Shown: positions 1 to 9,267 of the stretch, piece after piece
Position numbering within the stretch: the stretch's first letter is position 1
How the letters are laid out: each line of letters opens with the position of its first letter
DNA from: an uncultured Prevotellaceae bacterium
GTDB taxonomy: Bacteria > Bacteroidota > Bacteroidia > Bacteroidales > Bacteroidaceae
Direction of reading: 5' to 3'
Assembly (NCBI GenBank): GCA_947166345.1
Contig: CAMVDU010000017.1
Coordinates: 1-51,982, forward strand
Length of the DNA stretch: 51,982 nt
Position numbers and translations under genes: made by a program
Notes under the pieces: model-generated
What the model was told of the DNA's origin: nothing
Database searches by the model: none
Seen by the model: the letters and a program-made list of their open reading frames with translations, nothing else

Positions 1-441
1 CAGTTTACAACCCATAGGGCCGTCATCCTGCACGCTACTTGGCTGGTTCAGACTCCCGTCCATTGACCAATATTCCTCACTGCTGCCTCCCGTAGGAGTT
101 TGGACCGTGTCTCAGTTCCAATGTGGGGGACCTTCCTCTCAGAACCCCTACTGATCGAAGGCTCGGTGGGCCGTTACCCCGCCGACTACCTAATCAGACG
201 CATCCCCATCCCATAGCGATAAATCTTTGTTCCAAATCAAATGCTCTCAAAGGAAAACATAGGGTATTAATCCGACTTTCGCCGGGCTATGCCCTACTAC
301 GGGGAAGGTTGGATACGCGTTACTCACCCGTGCGCCGGTCGCCAGCAACAATAGCAAGCTATCGTCCTGATGCCCCTCGACTTGCATGTGTTAAGCCTGT
401 AGCTAGCGTTCATCCTGAGCCAGGATCAAACTCTTCATTGT
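1..441 (-). rRNA. 16S ribosomal RNA, 5' part (partial)
   Basis: The reverse strand begins with the universal 16S start (AGAGTTTGATCCTGGCTCAG, around 416-435) and continues through TGCAAGTCGAGGGGCATCAG and the bacterial 338 site (ACTCCTACGGGAGGCAGCAG). It runs off the left edge, so only about the first 440 of roughly 1,500 bases are present. The V1-V2 wording (GGGGCATCAGG, GGTAGTCGGCGGGGTAACGG) is what I expect from Prevotella, which agrees with the protein genes. The exact mature 5' end is estimated. Confidence 0.97.
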
Positions 442-724
442 AAAAATTTTATGTCTGCGACAGAAAATTTCCACGAGCTTCCGTCGTCACTCGGCAATCA
501 AAAGCAAGCTTTCATTGCACTCGTTCCTAGGAACCTTGTAAAAACTTCTATCGACGTTAATCTGTCTCAGAACGACTATCCAGTATTCAAGAATTAAACG
601 GTTCGTTCAATTACCCAAGAGCATTACTGCTCTCGCTTCTTGTACTACTTCTTCTGTCTATGTAAAACTTTCAAAGAACTCCTTCTATTGCGCCTCGCAC
701 CATTTTTTAGCGCGAAAGCGGATG
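442..724 (-). other. rrn operon leader
   Basis: This stretch has no credible gene. It lies between the rRNA promoter and the 16S 5' end and would be a leader of about 280 nt. At 671-680 the reverse strand reads AGTTCTTTGA, which resembles the boxA antitermination element found in Bacteroidetes rRNA leaders. The open frames here and inside the 16S gene are not coding. Confidence 0.7.
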
Positions 725-754
725 CAAAGGTACGACTTTTTTCCGAACTACCAA
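725..754 (-). promoter_or_regulatory. rRNA operon promoter
   Basis: On the reverse strand a -33 TTG (752-754) is followed after 19 bp by TACCTTTG (725-732), a full match to the Bacteroidetes sigma-ABfr consensus. It points at the 16S gene. The region 755-896 between this promoter and the next gene is AT-rich and shows no gene or strong terminator. Confidence 0.8.
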
Positions 755-896
755 AACTTTTTGAAGAAAAAATCAAGGGAATTGCAAAACTTTTCTCATT
801 ACTTTACAATCCCCTTAATCTTTCACATTATTATATATACGCGCACGAAAGACATTTAAATTTCAAAGACCTGTTTCGTTTTGATTGCCATTCGAC

Positions 897-2165
897 TTAT
901 GGATGTTCTTCAATATACCTGTCCACTTCGCTTTCTTTGTACTGACAGGGAAGAATCTGCTGGCCTTTCAAATAGAGGCCCCACACACGGACACCCTCAT
1001 CTGCACCATAATTATATACCTTATAGTACATCTGATTCGGACCTGTTGTTTCCCGATGATAGACCGACTCATACTCGGTTGGTACGACAACCTCTTGTTT
1101 CATGTTGACAATGCCTTCTTTCCCGTTTTCGCCACGCACAGAGACATTCATCCATTTATCCACACTATAGATGTGCTTATAGATGCCGGGAGGGATATTG
1201 CACACATTGTAGAGAACATCATACAGTCCTTCTGTCGTCTCGCCATTGATCGTTTTCTCCCCTTTAATAGCATAATAGCCACTGTTCATAGGTATTTCTA
1301 CGAGTCCTATCCAGTCGAACTGATGGGCGAGCAGCTTTTTCCCATAAATGTCATAGACACCGATCTTTTCAGTCTGGAAATCACGCATGAACAGGAAACA
1401 GTTAGGTGCACCCTTGTCAAAATACGTCAGACCATAGAACTTACCGAAGAGGGTACCATCAGGTCGGTACAGTACCCACAGCTCACCACCGTTCTTTGCT
1501 ATCTTGCCATAGCACCGCAGCGCTTTGGGATCGTTGAAATGCAGGGTCTTGTCATAGACCGTAGGATCGCTGGCGTTGGCTCTCGCTGCCGCATTCTTCA
1601 CAAAGACATGGTTGTAATCACGGTATTCTTTCCGTTCGTTCTCTACAGGCTGGCTGTTGTTAGGCTTGGGGTTCGCTGCTATACCAGGTTTAGGCGTGTA
1701 CCCTTTCTTTTTCATTTTCTTCAGCGCTAACACAGCTATCGTGCTTCCTTTCCCTGCAGCCTTTGAGTACCATGTATAGGCATCATCTTCAAACCCATAG
1801 AGAAGATAGTCTTCTGCAACGTATTCCATTGCCTCTATATCACCAGCTTCAGCTGCTTTCAGCATCCACTCGAATGCTTCGTCTTCGTCTACTTCAACAC
1901 CTATGCCGTAAAAATAACCATAGGCAACATCTACCATCGCATCCACATGGCCTTTCTGAGCCGCCTTCAGCGTCCAGTTGAATGACTCGCGTTCGTTCTT
2001 TTCCACACCATCACCATTGTAATATCTTACTGAGACATCGTACATGGCCTCAACATCGCCATTACGGGCTTTCGTCAGCTGTTGGTTGAACGAAGGCTTG
2101 GAGGTCTGCGCAAATGTTGCCAAACATAGCAACATTGAAACAATCATTACCACTATTCTTTTCAT
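897..2165 (-). CDS. secreted Sel1-repeat protein with WG-like C-terminal region
   Basis: The start at 2165 opens with a signal peptide (MKRIVVMIVSMLLCLATFAQ), giving 422 residues; an upstream in-frame Met at 2336 would put the promoter inside the gene and is rejected. Residues about 30-145 hold three Sel1-type repeats (A..G...A...V...Y..G.GV..D...AF.W..KAA), a helical-hairpin scaffold for protein contacts. The C-terminal half has WG-like strands such as GKEGIVNMKQEVVVPTEYESV near the end. Likely exported to the periplasm or surface. It has its own promoter, so it is not part of the operon upstream. The precise function is unknown. Confidence 0.85.
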   Translation of the reverse strand: MKRIVVMIVSMLLCLATFAQTSKPSFNQQLTKARNGDVEAMYDVSVRYYNGDGVEKNERESFNWTLKAAQKGHVDAMVDVAYGYFYGIGVEVDEDEAFEWMLKAAEAGDIEAMEYVAEDYLLYGFEDDAYTWYSKAAGKGSTIAVLALKKMKKKGYTPKPGIAANPKPNNSQPVENERKEYRDYNHVFVKNAAARANASDPTVYDKTLHFNDPKALRCYGKIAKNGGELWVLYRPDGTLFGKFYGLTYFDKGAPNCFLFMRDFQTEKIGVYDIYGKKLLAHQFDWIGLVEIPMNSGYYAIKGEKTINGETTEGLYDVLYNVCNIPPGIYKHIYSVDKWMNVSVRGENGKEGIVNMKQEVVVPTEYESVYHRETTGPNQMYYKVYNYGADEGVRVWGLYLKGQQILPCQYKESEVDRYIEEHP

Positions 2166-2204
2166 AATTGTCAGTTTTAGGTTCGTATTATCTAGTTCAC
2201 GCTG

Positions 2205-2234
2205 CAAATATAACAACAAATATGAAGAAAACAA
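2205..2234 (-). promoter_or_regulatory. promoter of the Sel1-repeat gene
   Basis: On the reverse strand TTG (2232-2234), 19 bp, then TATATTTG (2205-2212) matches the Bacteroidetes consensus. The expected transcript start lies about 30-40 bp before the ATG at 2165, which supports that start. Confidence 0.75.
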
Positions 2235-2297
2235 AAGGATTTCTCCTATTTTTGATAGGAAAAACCCTAATTGTGTCTCTAAATGAAACATTATTGA

Positions 2298-2327
2298 GCT
2301 GAAGGGACTCTGAATCTCATCTTCAGC
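2298..2327 (-). terminator. weak hairpin after the Bax-inhibitor-like gene
   Basis: GCTGAAG and CTTCAGC form a 7-bp stem with a 16-nt loop just past the stop at 2339. There is no clear T-run, so this is at best a weak terminator for the long operon ending here. Confidence 0.35.
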
Positions 2328-2338
2328 CACATGCAAAG

Positions 2339-3058
2339 TTAGTCACGATTTCCAAATATACGCAGAAGATAGAGGAAGAGGTTGATAAAGTCAAGGTAAA
2401 GCGACAGAGCACCCAAAAGAGCATACTTCTGAGTAACCTCGCCAGCATCGGGAGCTGTCAGGAACATCTGCTTAATCTTCTGAGTATCGTAAGCTGTCAG
2501 TCCAACAAAGATAAGAACACCCAGATAACTGAGAATCATATCCAGTCCCGAGCTCTTGACAAAGATATTAACAACGGTAGCGACAATCAGTCCGATGAGT
2601 CCCATAGTGACTATCTTTCCCATTGACGTTAGGTCAGACTTCGTTGTATAGCCATAAAGTGACATCGCAGCGAAGGTACCTGCAGTAATAAAGAACACCT
2701 TAGCAATGTTACCCATCGTGAAAGCAAAGAAAATTGACGAGAACACGGCGCCATTCAATACAGAATAGAGTATAAACATTGCCGTAGCGGCCATCAGGGA
2801 AAGACGATTGATGGCAGAACTTAATCCTATCACCAGTCCAAACTCTGCAATGATGAGCACCCACATCATATAGCTATTGCCATAGATTAATCGGATGAGT
2901 GACGGACTGGTGGCAACGGCATAGGCTGTGAAACCTGTAATAACCAGAGCCAACGCCATCCATGTATAAACCTTGCGCATCAGCACAGGGAAGGCAGCCG
3001 AACGTTCGAGTTCTCTCTCGCGTGATAACGAGCCGTAGTTCAATTCTTGATAATCCAT
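2339..3058 (-). CDS. Bax inhibitor-1/YccA family membrane protein
   Basis: 239 residues, the usual size for bacterial BI-1 (TMBIM, UPF0005) proteins. A soluble N-terminus of about 30 residues is followed by seven hydrophobic segments (near 32-49, 63-82, 88-110, 118-137, 150-168, 174-192 and 211-234). The family signature is seen in LTAYDTQKIKQM and in GALSLYLDFINLFLYLLRIFG at the C-terminus. These are inner-membrane proteins linked to membrane proteostasis and, in some members, ion leak. The gene starts 3 bp after the aminotransferase stop, so it is the last gene of the operon; no functional link to the sugar genes is obvious. Confidence 0.93.
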   Translation of the reverse strand: MDYQELNYGSLSRERELERSAAFPVLMRKVYTWMALALVITGFTAYAVATSPSLIRLIYGNSYMMWVLIIAEFGLVIGLSSAINRLSLMAATAMFILYSVLNGAVFSSIFFAFTMGNIAKVFFITAGTFAAMSLYGYTTKSDLTSMGKIVTMGLIGLIVATVVNIFVKSSGLDMILSYLGVLIFVGLTAYDTQKIKQMFLTAPDAGEVTQKYALLGALSLYLDFINLFLYLLRIFGNRD

Positions 3059-3061
3059 AAT

Positions 3062-4198
3062 CTAATTCAACTTAAAATCATTAATACTATTCACTATTCT
3101 TTCTATTTCAACATCCGTCAGGGCCTGATGACACGGAATACTCAGTTCCTGAGAATGGATGCGTTCAGTAACAGGCAAGCAAAGAGTGTGCCAAGAGGGA
3201 TAGCAGGCTTGACGATGAGGTGGTATGGGGTAATGTATGACAGTTTGCACACCCTTTTCTGCCAAATAGTCCTGTAGGGCATCTCGCTGAGGAGATAAAA
3301 CAGGATAAATATGATAGACGCTGTCAGAGCAAATTGGCTGTTCAACGAGTGTGTTGGAAATATTTGCCTGATATATCTGTGCTATCTGTTGACGACGGGC
3401 ATTATCCTCATCAAGATACTTCAATTTGACGGACAGGACAGCCGCCTGCAGTTCGTCAAGACGAGAGTTGCGACCAATATAGTCGAAGACATACTTACGA
3501 GAGGACCCATAATTGGCAATGGCACGAATGGTCTCAGCCAACTGATTATCATTGGTAGTGACGGCACCAGCATCGCCAAGGGCACCCAGGTTCTTTCCTG
3601 GATAGAAACTGTGGGCGGCAGCGTGGCCGAGGGAGCCTGTTTTTCGATGCGGGAAAACCGCATCGCACACTAAATCAGCTGTTCCTCTATACAAGCATCC
3701 ATGAGCCTGAGCGTTATCTTCAAGGAGCAAGAGATGATGGTCTCGGCAGATAGAGGCAATGCGCTCCGTATAGGCACAACGACCATAGAGATGGACGATG
3801 AGGATAGCACGTGTGCGTGGGGTGATGGCCTTTTCAACAAGTGTATCGTCAATCTGGAGCGTTTCAAGACTAGGCTCTACAAGAACGGGAATGAGATTGT
3901 TCTCTGTAACAGAGAGAATGGTTGCGATATAAGTGTTTGCTGGCACAATAATCTCGTCACCATCGCAAAGAACTCCCATCTCCTTGTAAGCACGAAGCAT
4001 CAGGGTCAGCGCATCAAGACCATTCGCCACACCTATACAATGCTTAGTGCCGATATAGCGTGCGTACTCATCCTCGAAGCGTTCTGTAGCCTCACCACGC
4101 AGATACCATCCCGAATCGATAACGTTGGCAACAGCCTCGTGTATCTCATCGGCATGCATCGCGGTGATGCGGTTCAGGGGCAGATAGGGTATCATCAT
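3062..4198 (-). CDS. DegT/DnrJ/EryC1 sugar aminotransferase, FdtB-like
   Basis: A PLP-dependent nucleotide-sugar aminotransferase of 378 residues. The internal aldimine lysine is in [15 protein letters not shown] (about Lys202) and the cofactor-binding aspartate in LEDNAQAHG (about Asp161). Next to an FdtA-like ketoisomerase and rmlB, the expected reaction is transamination of a dTDP-3-keto-6-deoxyhexose to dTDP-3-amino-3,6-dideoxyhexose. The start at 4198 overlaps the stop of the GNAT gene (ATGATGA), which implies translational coupling; ATG 4195 is equally possible, and 4216 would add six residues with no family support. Substrate stereochemistry cannot be told from sequence. Confidence 0.9.
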   Translation of the reverse strand: MMIPYLPLNRITAMHADEIHEAVANVIDSGWYLRGEATERFEDEYARYIGTKHCIGVANGLDALTLMLRAYKEMGVLCDGDEIIVPANTYIATILSVTENNLIPVLVEPSLETLQIDDTLVEKAITPRTRAILIVHLYGRCAYTERIASICRDHHLLLLEDNAQAHGCLYRGTADLVCDAVFPHRKTGSLGHAAAHSFYPGKNLGALGDAGAVTTNDNQLAETIRAIANYGSSRKYVFDYIGRNSRLDELQAAVLSVKLKYLDEDNARRQQIAQIYQANISNTLVEQPICSDSVYHIYPVLSPQRDALQDYLAEKGVQTVIHYPIPPHRQACYPSWHTLCLPVTERIHSQELSIPCHQALTDVEIERIVNSINDFKLN

Positions 4199-5130
4199 AG
4201 TGTCCATTCGTACCAATCGTAGCAGATGCCACGACCTCCAAATCCTTCTTTCTGATAAATCAATTGTGTGTTGAGATAAGTACCATGTTTTTCGGTTGAG
4301 ATGCCGAAGTCAAAATAGGCATGCGTTGCCAACGACTTGCGGATCACAACATCAAACAACATATCAAGTGCATGCAGCTGTTTGCCTCTGGGGCTAGCTG
4401 CAATATACTGAGAATGAACAACACGGTCTGAGACATACAATACTGTACCGCCTATCGTTTCTGCCCCTTCCTTGACCACCACGAGGCGTATGTGGTTCGG
4501 CATACGGTGATGCAACAATTCTATCTCTTCCACCGTATGAACGGGATTCAGTCCATAACGTTCTTGCAAGTTGTTCGTCAATATCTGCCAGAAAGGTCTA
4601 TAGTCTTCAGTTTCCTCAACTGTCAGTCCATACTGCTTGGCATGTTTTACCCCACATTCACGAATACGATACCACTTGTTTAAGTATTCACGGCTGATTG
4701 TTGACGACAGGCCTCTTGATATAGTGGCTCCGCAGACCTCCACGACAGCATACAGATCTTCTTCTGACGGCTGACGGTGATATATCCAAGGAGTAGGCTT
4801 ATAGACAACCTTATGGATACCCTCCTTTCTGAGCAAGTCATTGAGCAACCTGAATATCTGCACCACCTCTGCTGCTACGGTCTTGTCACTCATGATTAAG
4901 CCACCATAGGTCAATCCTTGATGTGAGAAGAAAACATCACCTGCGATGTTGCCAGGCAATAAGGCATATAGCTTCTCACGACGATACACCATCAACGAAT
5001 GGTCTGTGAAACGGTCTGCATGGTAATCCATGTAGTTCCTATCCAGTAGGAACATACCATTTTTCGACCGCTTCAAGAAGTCATTCCATTCTTGTTGTTT
5101 GTCAGGAGTATATCGTCTTATTTCAAGCAT
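4195..5130 (-). CDS. GNAT (FemAB-like) acyltransferase of the aminosugar cluster
   Basis: 311 residues, resembling the peptidoglycan-transferase/FemAB branch of the GNAT superfamily: an N-terminal half with [21 protein letters not shown] and a C-terminal half with [21 protein letters not shown], then a [13 protein letters not shown] cofactor loop. It sits between the ketoisomerase and the aminotransferase, overlapping both (13 bp with the gene before, 4 bp with the one after), so it probably N-acylates the 3-amino sugar. Characterised pathways (FdtC, QdtC) use left-handed beta-helix acetyltransferases, so this would be a different fold in that role. Direct proof of the donor is lacking. Confidence 0.75.
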   Translation of the reverse strand: MLEIRRYTPDKQQEWNDFLKRSKNGMFLLDRNYMDYHADRFTDHSLMVYRREKLYALLPGNIAGDVFFSHQGLTYGGLIMSDKTVAAEVVQIFRLLNDLLRKEGIHKVVYKPTPWIYHRQPSEEDLYAVVEVCGATISRGLSSTISREYLNKWYRIRECGVKHAKQYGLTVEETEDYRPFWQILTNNLQERYGLNPVHTVEEIELLHHRMPNHIRLVVVKEGAETIGGTVLYVSDRVVHSQYIAASPRGKQLHALDMLFDVVIRKSLATHAYFDFGISTEKHGTYLNTQLIYQKEGFGGRGICYDWYEWTL

Positions 5131-5522
5131 CCCACGTATTTCAAGAATTCGTCATAATCTTCAATATAGTCTTCCGCCTCATAGTGCTCCGAGGCTAACA
5201 CCAAGCAGACGGCACCCGATGAGAAATCATCAAGCGTACGCCAGGTGTTAGTGTCTATCAGAAGTCCCTGCCACGGATGGTTCAGGAGTACAGTCTTGCG
5301 CTCATGACCATCATCGAGGGTCACATGGAAGGAACCGCTCAGGGCAACGACAAACTGCTTCAGGCGTTTGTGAGCATGACCTCCACGACTCTCACCACCT
5401 GGCACGTCATAGACCCAGTAGGCACGCTTGATTTCAAAGGGCACCATTGCCTGAGCCTCCGCAAACGTCAAGTTGCCGCGAGGGTCTGTGATTTTGGGCA
5501 GGTTGATTATCTGGATTTCCAT
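5118..5522 (-). CDS. FdtA/QdtA-type dTDP-4-keto-6-deoxyglucose 3,4-ketoisomerase
   Basis: 134 residues forming a single cupin of the WxcM/FdtA/QdtA family. Family landmarks are ITDPRGNLTFAEA near the N-terminus, YWVYDVPGGESRGGHAHK (with the conserved histidines of the active site) and the SGSFHVTLDDG strand. The enzyme moves the keto group from C4 to C3 of the RmlB product, which is then aminated by the FdtB-like enzyme. It begins 7 bp after purT in the operon. FdtA and QdtA differ in C4 stereochemistry, and I cannot choose between them. Confidence 0.9.
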   Translation of the reverse strand: MEIQIINLPKITDPRGNLTFAEAQAMVPFEIKRAYWVYDVPGGESRGGHAHKRLKQFVVALSGSFHVTLDDGHERKTVLLNHPWQGLLIDTNTWRTLDDFSSGAVCLVLASEHYEAEDYIEDYDEFLKYVGCLK

Positions 5523-5529
5523 CGACTTA

Positions 5530-6732
5530 TTACCTTAGTTTCTCATAAGGGTCGGTGCCGAGAACTGTCTTGGCGAGACGCTTGGCCTTGTCGCGCAGAG
5601 CATTCACATCATCCCCTACCTCACCATAACAGAGGACGACGCCCATGCGACGACCCTTGTGAGCCTCGGGTTTGCCGAAGATGCGGATGCGGGTGCGATC
5701 TTCCTTCAGGGCGTCCACGAAATTGTAGTCGAGCAGCGAGCGGTCAACGGGAGTCTTGGCCTCTGTAGGCGACAGGATAACGGCACTTGCACCAGCGTGC
5801 TCCAGATGGATGCCAGCAATAGGCAGTCCCATGACGGCACGGAAGTGGAGTTCGAACTCAGAGAGGTTCGTGGTGTGACCCAGTGTCACCATACCAGTAT
5901 CGTGTGGACGTGGAGAGAGCTCAGAGAAAATGACCTCGCCCTGCTTCGTCAGAAAGAACTCAACACCCCAGATACCTGCACCCGTGAGTGCTTTGGTTAC
6001 CTTGTCGGCCATCATCTGCGCCTGCTTCAGCGCCTCGTCGCTGATCTTATAGGGTTGCCACGACTCACGATAGTCGCCAGCCTTCTGCACATGTCCGATA
6101 GGCGGACAGAACAGCGTGGGCCATCCATGCTGCTGAGTGACGGTGAGGAGTGTGAACTCAGAGTCGAAGTCGATGAACTCCTCGATAATTACCTCTTTGA
6201 CGTCACCACGAGAACCCTCCATTGCCTCTTTGAAAGCCTGCTCCAGTTCACCTTCGTTGTGCACATAGCTCTGACCGTGACCAGAAGACGACATCAGGGG
6301 CTTCACCACACAGGGGAAACCAATCTCCTCGGAGGCCTTCTTGAACTCCTCGAAGGTCTTGGCATAGAAGTACTTGGCTGTGCGCAGACCCAGTTCCTTA
6401 GCAGCCAGATCGCGAATGGCACGACGGTTCATCGTGTAGTTAACGGCACGAGCCGATGGCACCACCTGAATGCCCTGCTCCTCAAACTTGAAGAGACGCT
6501 CCGTGCGGATGGCTTCAATTTCAGGTACGATGATATCGGGCTTGTGCTTGTTGACAACAGCCTCAAGGGCATCGCCGTCGAGCATAGAAAAGACCTCACG
6601 CTCGTCAGCCACCTGCATGGCTGGCGCGTTGTCATAGCGGTCACAAGCAATCACATACTGGCCGGCACGCATGGCGGCAATTACAAACTCCTTGCCCAGT
6701 TCGCCTGAGCCCAATAAAAGAATCTTTTTCAT
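5530..6732 (-). CDS. purT: formate-dependent phosphoribosylglycinamide formyltransferase (PurT)
   Basis: 400 residues, the usual length of PurT. The N-terminal dinucleotide-like loop is [17 protein letters not shown] and is followed by an ATP-grasp domain ([56 protein letters not shown]). It formylates GAR with formate and ATP in the third step of purine synthesis. Its place between rmlB and the ketoisomerase is odd, since the neighbours make a dTDP sugar and no other purine gene is present. A GC-rich hairpin lies in the 43-bp gap before it. Confidence 0.96.
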   Translation of the reverse strand: MKKILLLGSGELGKEFVIAAMRAGQYVIACDRYDNAPAMQVADEREVFSMLDGDALEAVVNKHKPDIIVPEIEAIRTERLFKFEEQGIQVVPSARAVNYTMNRRAIRDLAAKELGLRTAKYFYAKTFEEFKKASEEIGFPCVVKPLMSSSGHGQSYVHNEGELEQAFKEAMEGSRGDVKEVIIEEFIDFDSEFTLLTVTQQHGWPTLFCPPIGHVQKAGDYRESWQPYKISDEALKQAQMMADKVTKALTGAGIWGVEFFLTKQGEVIFSELSPRPHDTGMVTLGHTTNLSEFELHFRAVMGLPIAGIHLEHAGASAVILSPTEAKTPVDRSLLDYNFVDALKEDRTRIRIFGKPEAHKGRRMGVVLCYGEVGDDVNALRDKAKRLAKTVLGTDPYEKLR

Positions 6733-6740
6733 ATTGAGAG

Positions 6741-6767
6741 CCTCCCCAAGCCCCTCCCAAGGAGGGG
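6741..6767. repeat. REP-like GC-rich hairpin between rmlB and purT
   Basis: CCCCTCC (6751-6757), a 3-nt loop and GGAGGGG (6761-6767) form a perfect 7-bp stem; CCTCCCC (6741-6747) just beside it could pair alternatively. The 43-bp gap is filled by this element. It has no T-run on the operon strand, so it looks more like a short dispersed palindrome than a terminator. Confidence 0.55.
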
Positions 6768-6775
6768 ATGTTTAT

Positions 6776-7909
6776 TTACCTGTTTTTGTACATGTTATCG
6801 TAATACTTCTGATAGTCGCCTGAGGTGACGTTGTCCAGCCACTCCTGGTTGTCGAGATACCAGCGGACAGTCTTCTCGATGCCCTCCTCAAACTGAAGTG
6901 AGGGTTCCCAACCCAGTTCACGCTGCAGCTTCGACGAATCGATGGCGTAGCGCAGGTCGTGTCCAGCACGGTCTGTCACGAAGGTGATGAGATCCAGGTC
7001 CTCACCTTCCTTGCGACCCAACAGACGGTCCACCGTCTTGATGACCACCTTGATGATGTCGATGTTCTTCCACTCGTTGAAGCCGCCGATATTGTAGGTC
7101 TCGGCAATCTTACCTTGATGGAAGATGAGGTCGATGGCACGCGCATGATCCTCAACGAAGAGCCAGTCGCGCACATTCTCGCCCTTGCCATAGACGGGCA
7201 ACGGCTTGCGATGACGAATGTTGTTGATGAACAACGGAATGAGCTTCTCAGGGAACTGGTAGGGACCATAGTTGTTCGAGCAGTTGGTAACGATGGTGGG
7301 CAGTCCGAAGGTGTCGTGGAAGGCACGCACGAAGTGATCAGACGAAGCCTTTGCAGCACTATAGGGACTATGGGGCTGATACTTCAGATCTTCCGTAAAG
7401 AACTTCTCTCCATAGGCCAGATGATGCTCACCAGAAGAAGCCTTCGTCGTGAACGGAGGCTTGATGCCTTCAGGATGCGTCATCTCCAAAGCACCATACA
7501 CCTCGTCAGTAGAGATGTGATAGAAGCGCTTGCCCTCAAATTTCTCTGGCAGACTCTCCCAATAAGCCTTTGCTGCCTGCAGCAGCGAGAGTGTTCCCAT
7601 CACGTTGGTCTGAGCGAAAGTGAAAGGATCTTTGATAGAGCGGTCCACATGACTCTCAGCAGCCAGGTGGATGATGCCATCCACCTTCTTGTCCTGCATC
7701 AGCTTGTAGAAGGCATCAAAGTCGCAGATATCCATCTTCACAAACTCGTAGTTGGGCTTGTTCTCAATGTCCTTGAGGTTGGCCAGATTACCAGCATAGG
7801 TCAACTTGTCGAGGTTGATGATGTGATAATCAGGATACTTGTTTACGAACAGGCGCACCACATGGCTTCCAATGAAGCCTGCGCCACCAGTAATTACAAT
7901 TGTCTTCAT
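6776..7909 (-). CDS. rmlB: dTDP-glucose 4,6-dehydratase
   Basis: 377 residues of the extended short-chain dehydrogenase family. The NAD site is TGGAGFIGSHV (7-17), the catalytic STDEVYG is at 133-139 (Asp135 and Glu136) and the YxxxK pair is Tyr183/Lys187. It converts dTDP-glucose to dTDP-4-keto-6-deoxyglucose, the branch point for rhamnose and for 3-amino sugars. The FdtA/FdtB-like genes downstream show that here the product feeds an amino-sugar. rmlA, C and D are not in this window. Confidence 0.96.
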   Translation of the reverse strand: MKTIVITGGAGFIGSHVVRLFVNKYPDYHIINLDKLTYAGNLANLKDIENKPNYEFVKMDICDFDAFYKLMQDKKVDGIIHLAAESHVDRSIKDPFTFAQTNVMGTLSLLQAAKAYWESLPEKFEGKRFYHISTDEVYGALEMTHPEGIKPPFTTKASSGEHHLAYGEKFFTEDLKYQPHSPYSAAKASSDHFVRAFHDTFGLPTIVTNCSNNYGPYQFPEKLIPLFINNIRHRKPLPVYGKGENVRDWLFVEDHARAIDLIFHQGKIAETYNIGGFNEWKNIDIIKVVIKTVDRLLGRKEGEDLDLITFVTDRAGHDLRYAIDSSKLQRELGWEPSLQFEEGIEKTVRWYLDNQEWLDNVTSGDYQKYYDNMYKNR

Positions 7910-7919
7910 ATTATTTCGT

Positions 7920-8117
7920 TTATGATTTGTCAGATTTGTCGTTCTTTCTTCGGCTATAGATTCCCATGACGAACATCACCACAAAGGCGATGAGGAATGT
8001 CTGGGAGGCATCGGCCCAGGTCTTCTCAAGACCCAGGATATATGTAAGTAACGTAGCAAGTGCTGCAACTATTGTGCAGAGCAGCAACTCGGGTATCCAT
8101 TTCTTCAGTTCTTTCAT
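7920..8117 (-). CDS. small two-helix membrane protein of unknown function
   Basis: 65 residues starting MKELKKWIPE, only 2 bp after the phosphoesterase stop and 10 bp before rmlB. Two hydrophobic segments (about 9-29 and 38-54) are joined by a short acidic-basic loop, and the C-terminus is charged (RRKNDKSDKS). A longer frame upstream is an overlap with the phosphoesterase and is not used. The position inside the operon suggests it is translated; I do not recognise the family. Confidence 0.65.
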   Translation of the reverse strand: MKELKKWIPELLLCTIVAALATLLTYILGLEKTWADASQTFLIAFVVMFVMGIYSRRKNDKSDKS

Positions 8118-8119
8118 TT

Positions 8120-8617
8120 TTATACAGGGTCTGAGAGGGTTATCACTTCGAGGTCCTTGAACGTTGAGCCGTCGATGGTCAGTCGCATCAGCGTGCGCTC
8201 CTTGTGCCAGCCCTGCAAGCCTGCAGCGCCAGGATTGAGGTGCAGAAGGTTGAGCGTCTTGTCGTATTTCACCTTGAGGATATGCGAGTGACCAGCAACG
8301 AAGAGCTGTGGCGGATTGGCAAAGAGCAGCTTCCTCACGCTGACATCGTAGTTGCCTGGATAGCCACCAATATGTTTGATCAACACATCGACATCCTCGC
8401 ACTTGAAACGGTTCAGCTCGCGATACATCAGTCGCAGGTCGCCTCCGTCGCAGTTGCCGCAGACGGCTCGCAAGGGACGAAACTCAGCCAGTTTCTCAGC
8501 CACCTCCAGCGAGCCGATATCGCCTGCATGCCATATCTCGTCGCAGGGCTCAAAGTAATGGAGATACTTTGGGTCCCAATAGCTGTGGGTGTCGCTGATG
8601 ATGCCGATTCTCTTCAC
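8120..8617 (-). CDS. YfcE/MJ0936-type metallophosphoesterase
   Basis: 165 residues with the full calcineurin-like metal motif set: Asp9 and His11 in ISDTH, Asp33 in HAGDIGS, Asn55 and Asp57 in GNCDGGD, His82 in KHIGG, and His110/His112 in GHSH. Proteins of this size are cytosolic phosphodiesterases with poorly known natural substrates. It lies 11 bp after the kinase-like gene in the operon. Confidence 0.92.
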   Translation of the reverse strand: MKRIGIISDTHSYWDPKYLHYFEPCDEIWHAGDIGSLEVAEKLAEFRPLRAVCGNCDGGDLRLMYRELNRFKCEDVDVLIKHIGGYPGNYDVSVRKLLFANPPQLFVAGHSHILKVKYDKTLNLLHLNPGAAGLQGWHKERTLMRLTIDGSTFKDLEVITLSDPV

Positions 8618-8628
8618 GATTTGAGGTT

Positions 8629-9267
8629 TTAGATTTGAGGATTGAGATGTAGTTTCTTTCTGACGAACTCAGCAATAATACGGGCCGTCTCGGCTGTGCC
8701 GATGACACTTGAATCTATACAGAGATCATAGCTGTCGGCCTGTCCCCAGCGTTTGCCAGTATAGTAATTATAATAGGAGGCACGTCGGTTCTCCACATGA
8801 TGAATGCGCTTGATGGCTTCCTCAAGGGTCACATCCTTCTCTTTCATAAAGAGTTTGGCACGCGTCTCGATATCGGCTGTGATAAAGACATTGACCACAT
8901 TGGGAAAATCGCGCAGCACATAGTCGGCACAACGACCCACAAAGACGCACGAGCCCTCCTGGGCCGCCTTGATAATGGCATCGCTCTGAAACTTGAACAG
9001 GCTCTCCTGCGAGAAGTTGTTCTGATAGAAGTTGCTGTTTACCGTATTGATGTTGTTGTAAGGCAGATGGAAGAAAGAACGCAGGAAGCCTTTCCGTTCG
9101 TCGCTCTGCTTGAAGAACTCTTCCGAGAAGCCACTCTCCTTGGCTGCGAGGTTCAGCAACTCACGATCATAGTATTTTGCCTGGAACTCGTCAGCCAGCA
9201 GCCTTCCTATTTCCAATCCGCCAGCACACACCTGTCGGCCAATGTTAATAATTATCTTTTTGTCCAT
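8629..9267 (-). CDS. cytidylate kinase-like family protein
   Basis: 212 residues, resembling the cytidylate kinase-like family common in Bacteroidetes and Firmicutes. The nucleotide-binding loop is IGRQVCAGGLEIGRLLA, a non-classical form in place of GxxGxGK. Further landmarks are EGSCVFVGRCADYVLRD and a C-terminal DLCIDSSVIG. It is separate from true Cmk, and its substrate is unknown. Its start overlaps the end of the MATE gene by 23 bp, suggesting coupling. Confidence 0.85.
   Translation of the reverse strand: MDKKIIINIGRQVCAGGLEIGRLLADEFQAKYYDRELLNLAAKESGFSEEFFKQSDERKGFLRSFFHLPYNNINTVNSNFYQNNFSQESLFKFQSDAIIKAAQEGSCVFVGRCADYVLRDFPNVVNVFITADIETRAKLFMKEKDVTLEEAIKRIHHVENRRASYYNYYTGKRWGQADSYDLCIDSSVIGTAETARIIAEFVRKKLHLNPQI

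Noticed and set aside
123..945. Open frames on the plus strand over the 16S gene and its leader
   Set aside because: They lie opposite an rRNA gene and its leader, have low-complexity or arginine/proline-rich translations and no promoter.
2334..2341. Second promoter-like TAACTTTG (reverse strand) at the end of the BI-1 gene
   Set aside because: There is no TTG at 19-21 bp, and the box coincides with the stop codon of the gene.
5659..6708. 349-codon open frame opposite purT, and a similar one opposite rmlB (6959-7969)
   Set aside because: Both are mirror frames of well-conserved genes, have no start signal of their own and show no recognisable motif.
7920..8402. Long 160-residue reading of the small membrane protein
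   Set aside because: The extra N-terminal part overlaps the phosphoesterase in another frame and has no coding character; the ATG at 8117 fits the operon spacing.
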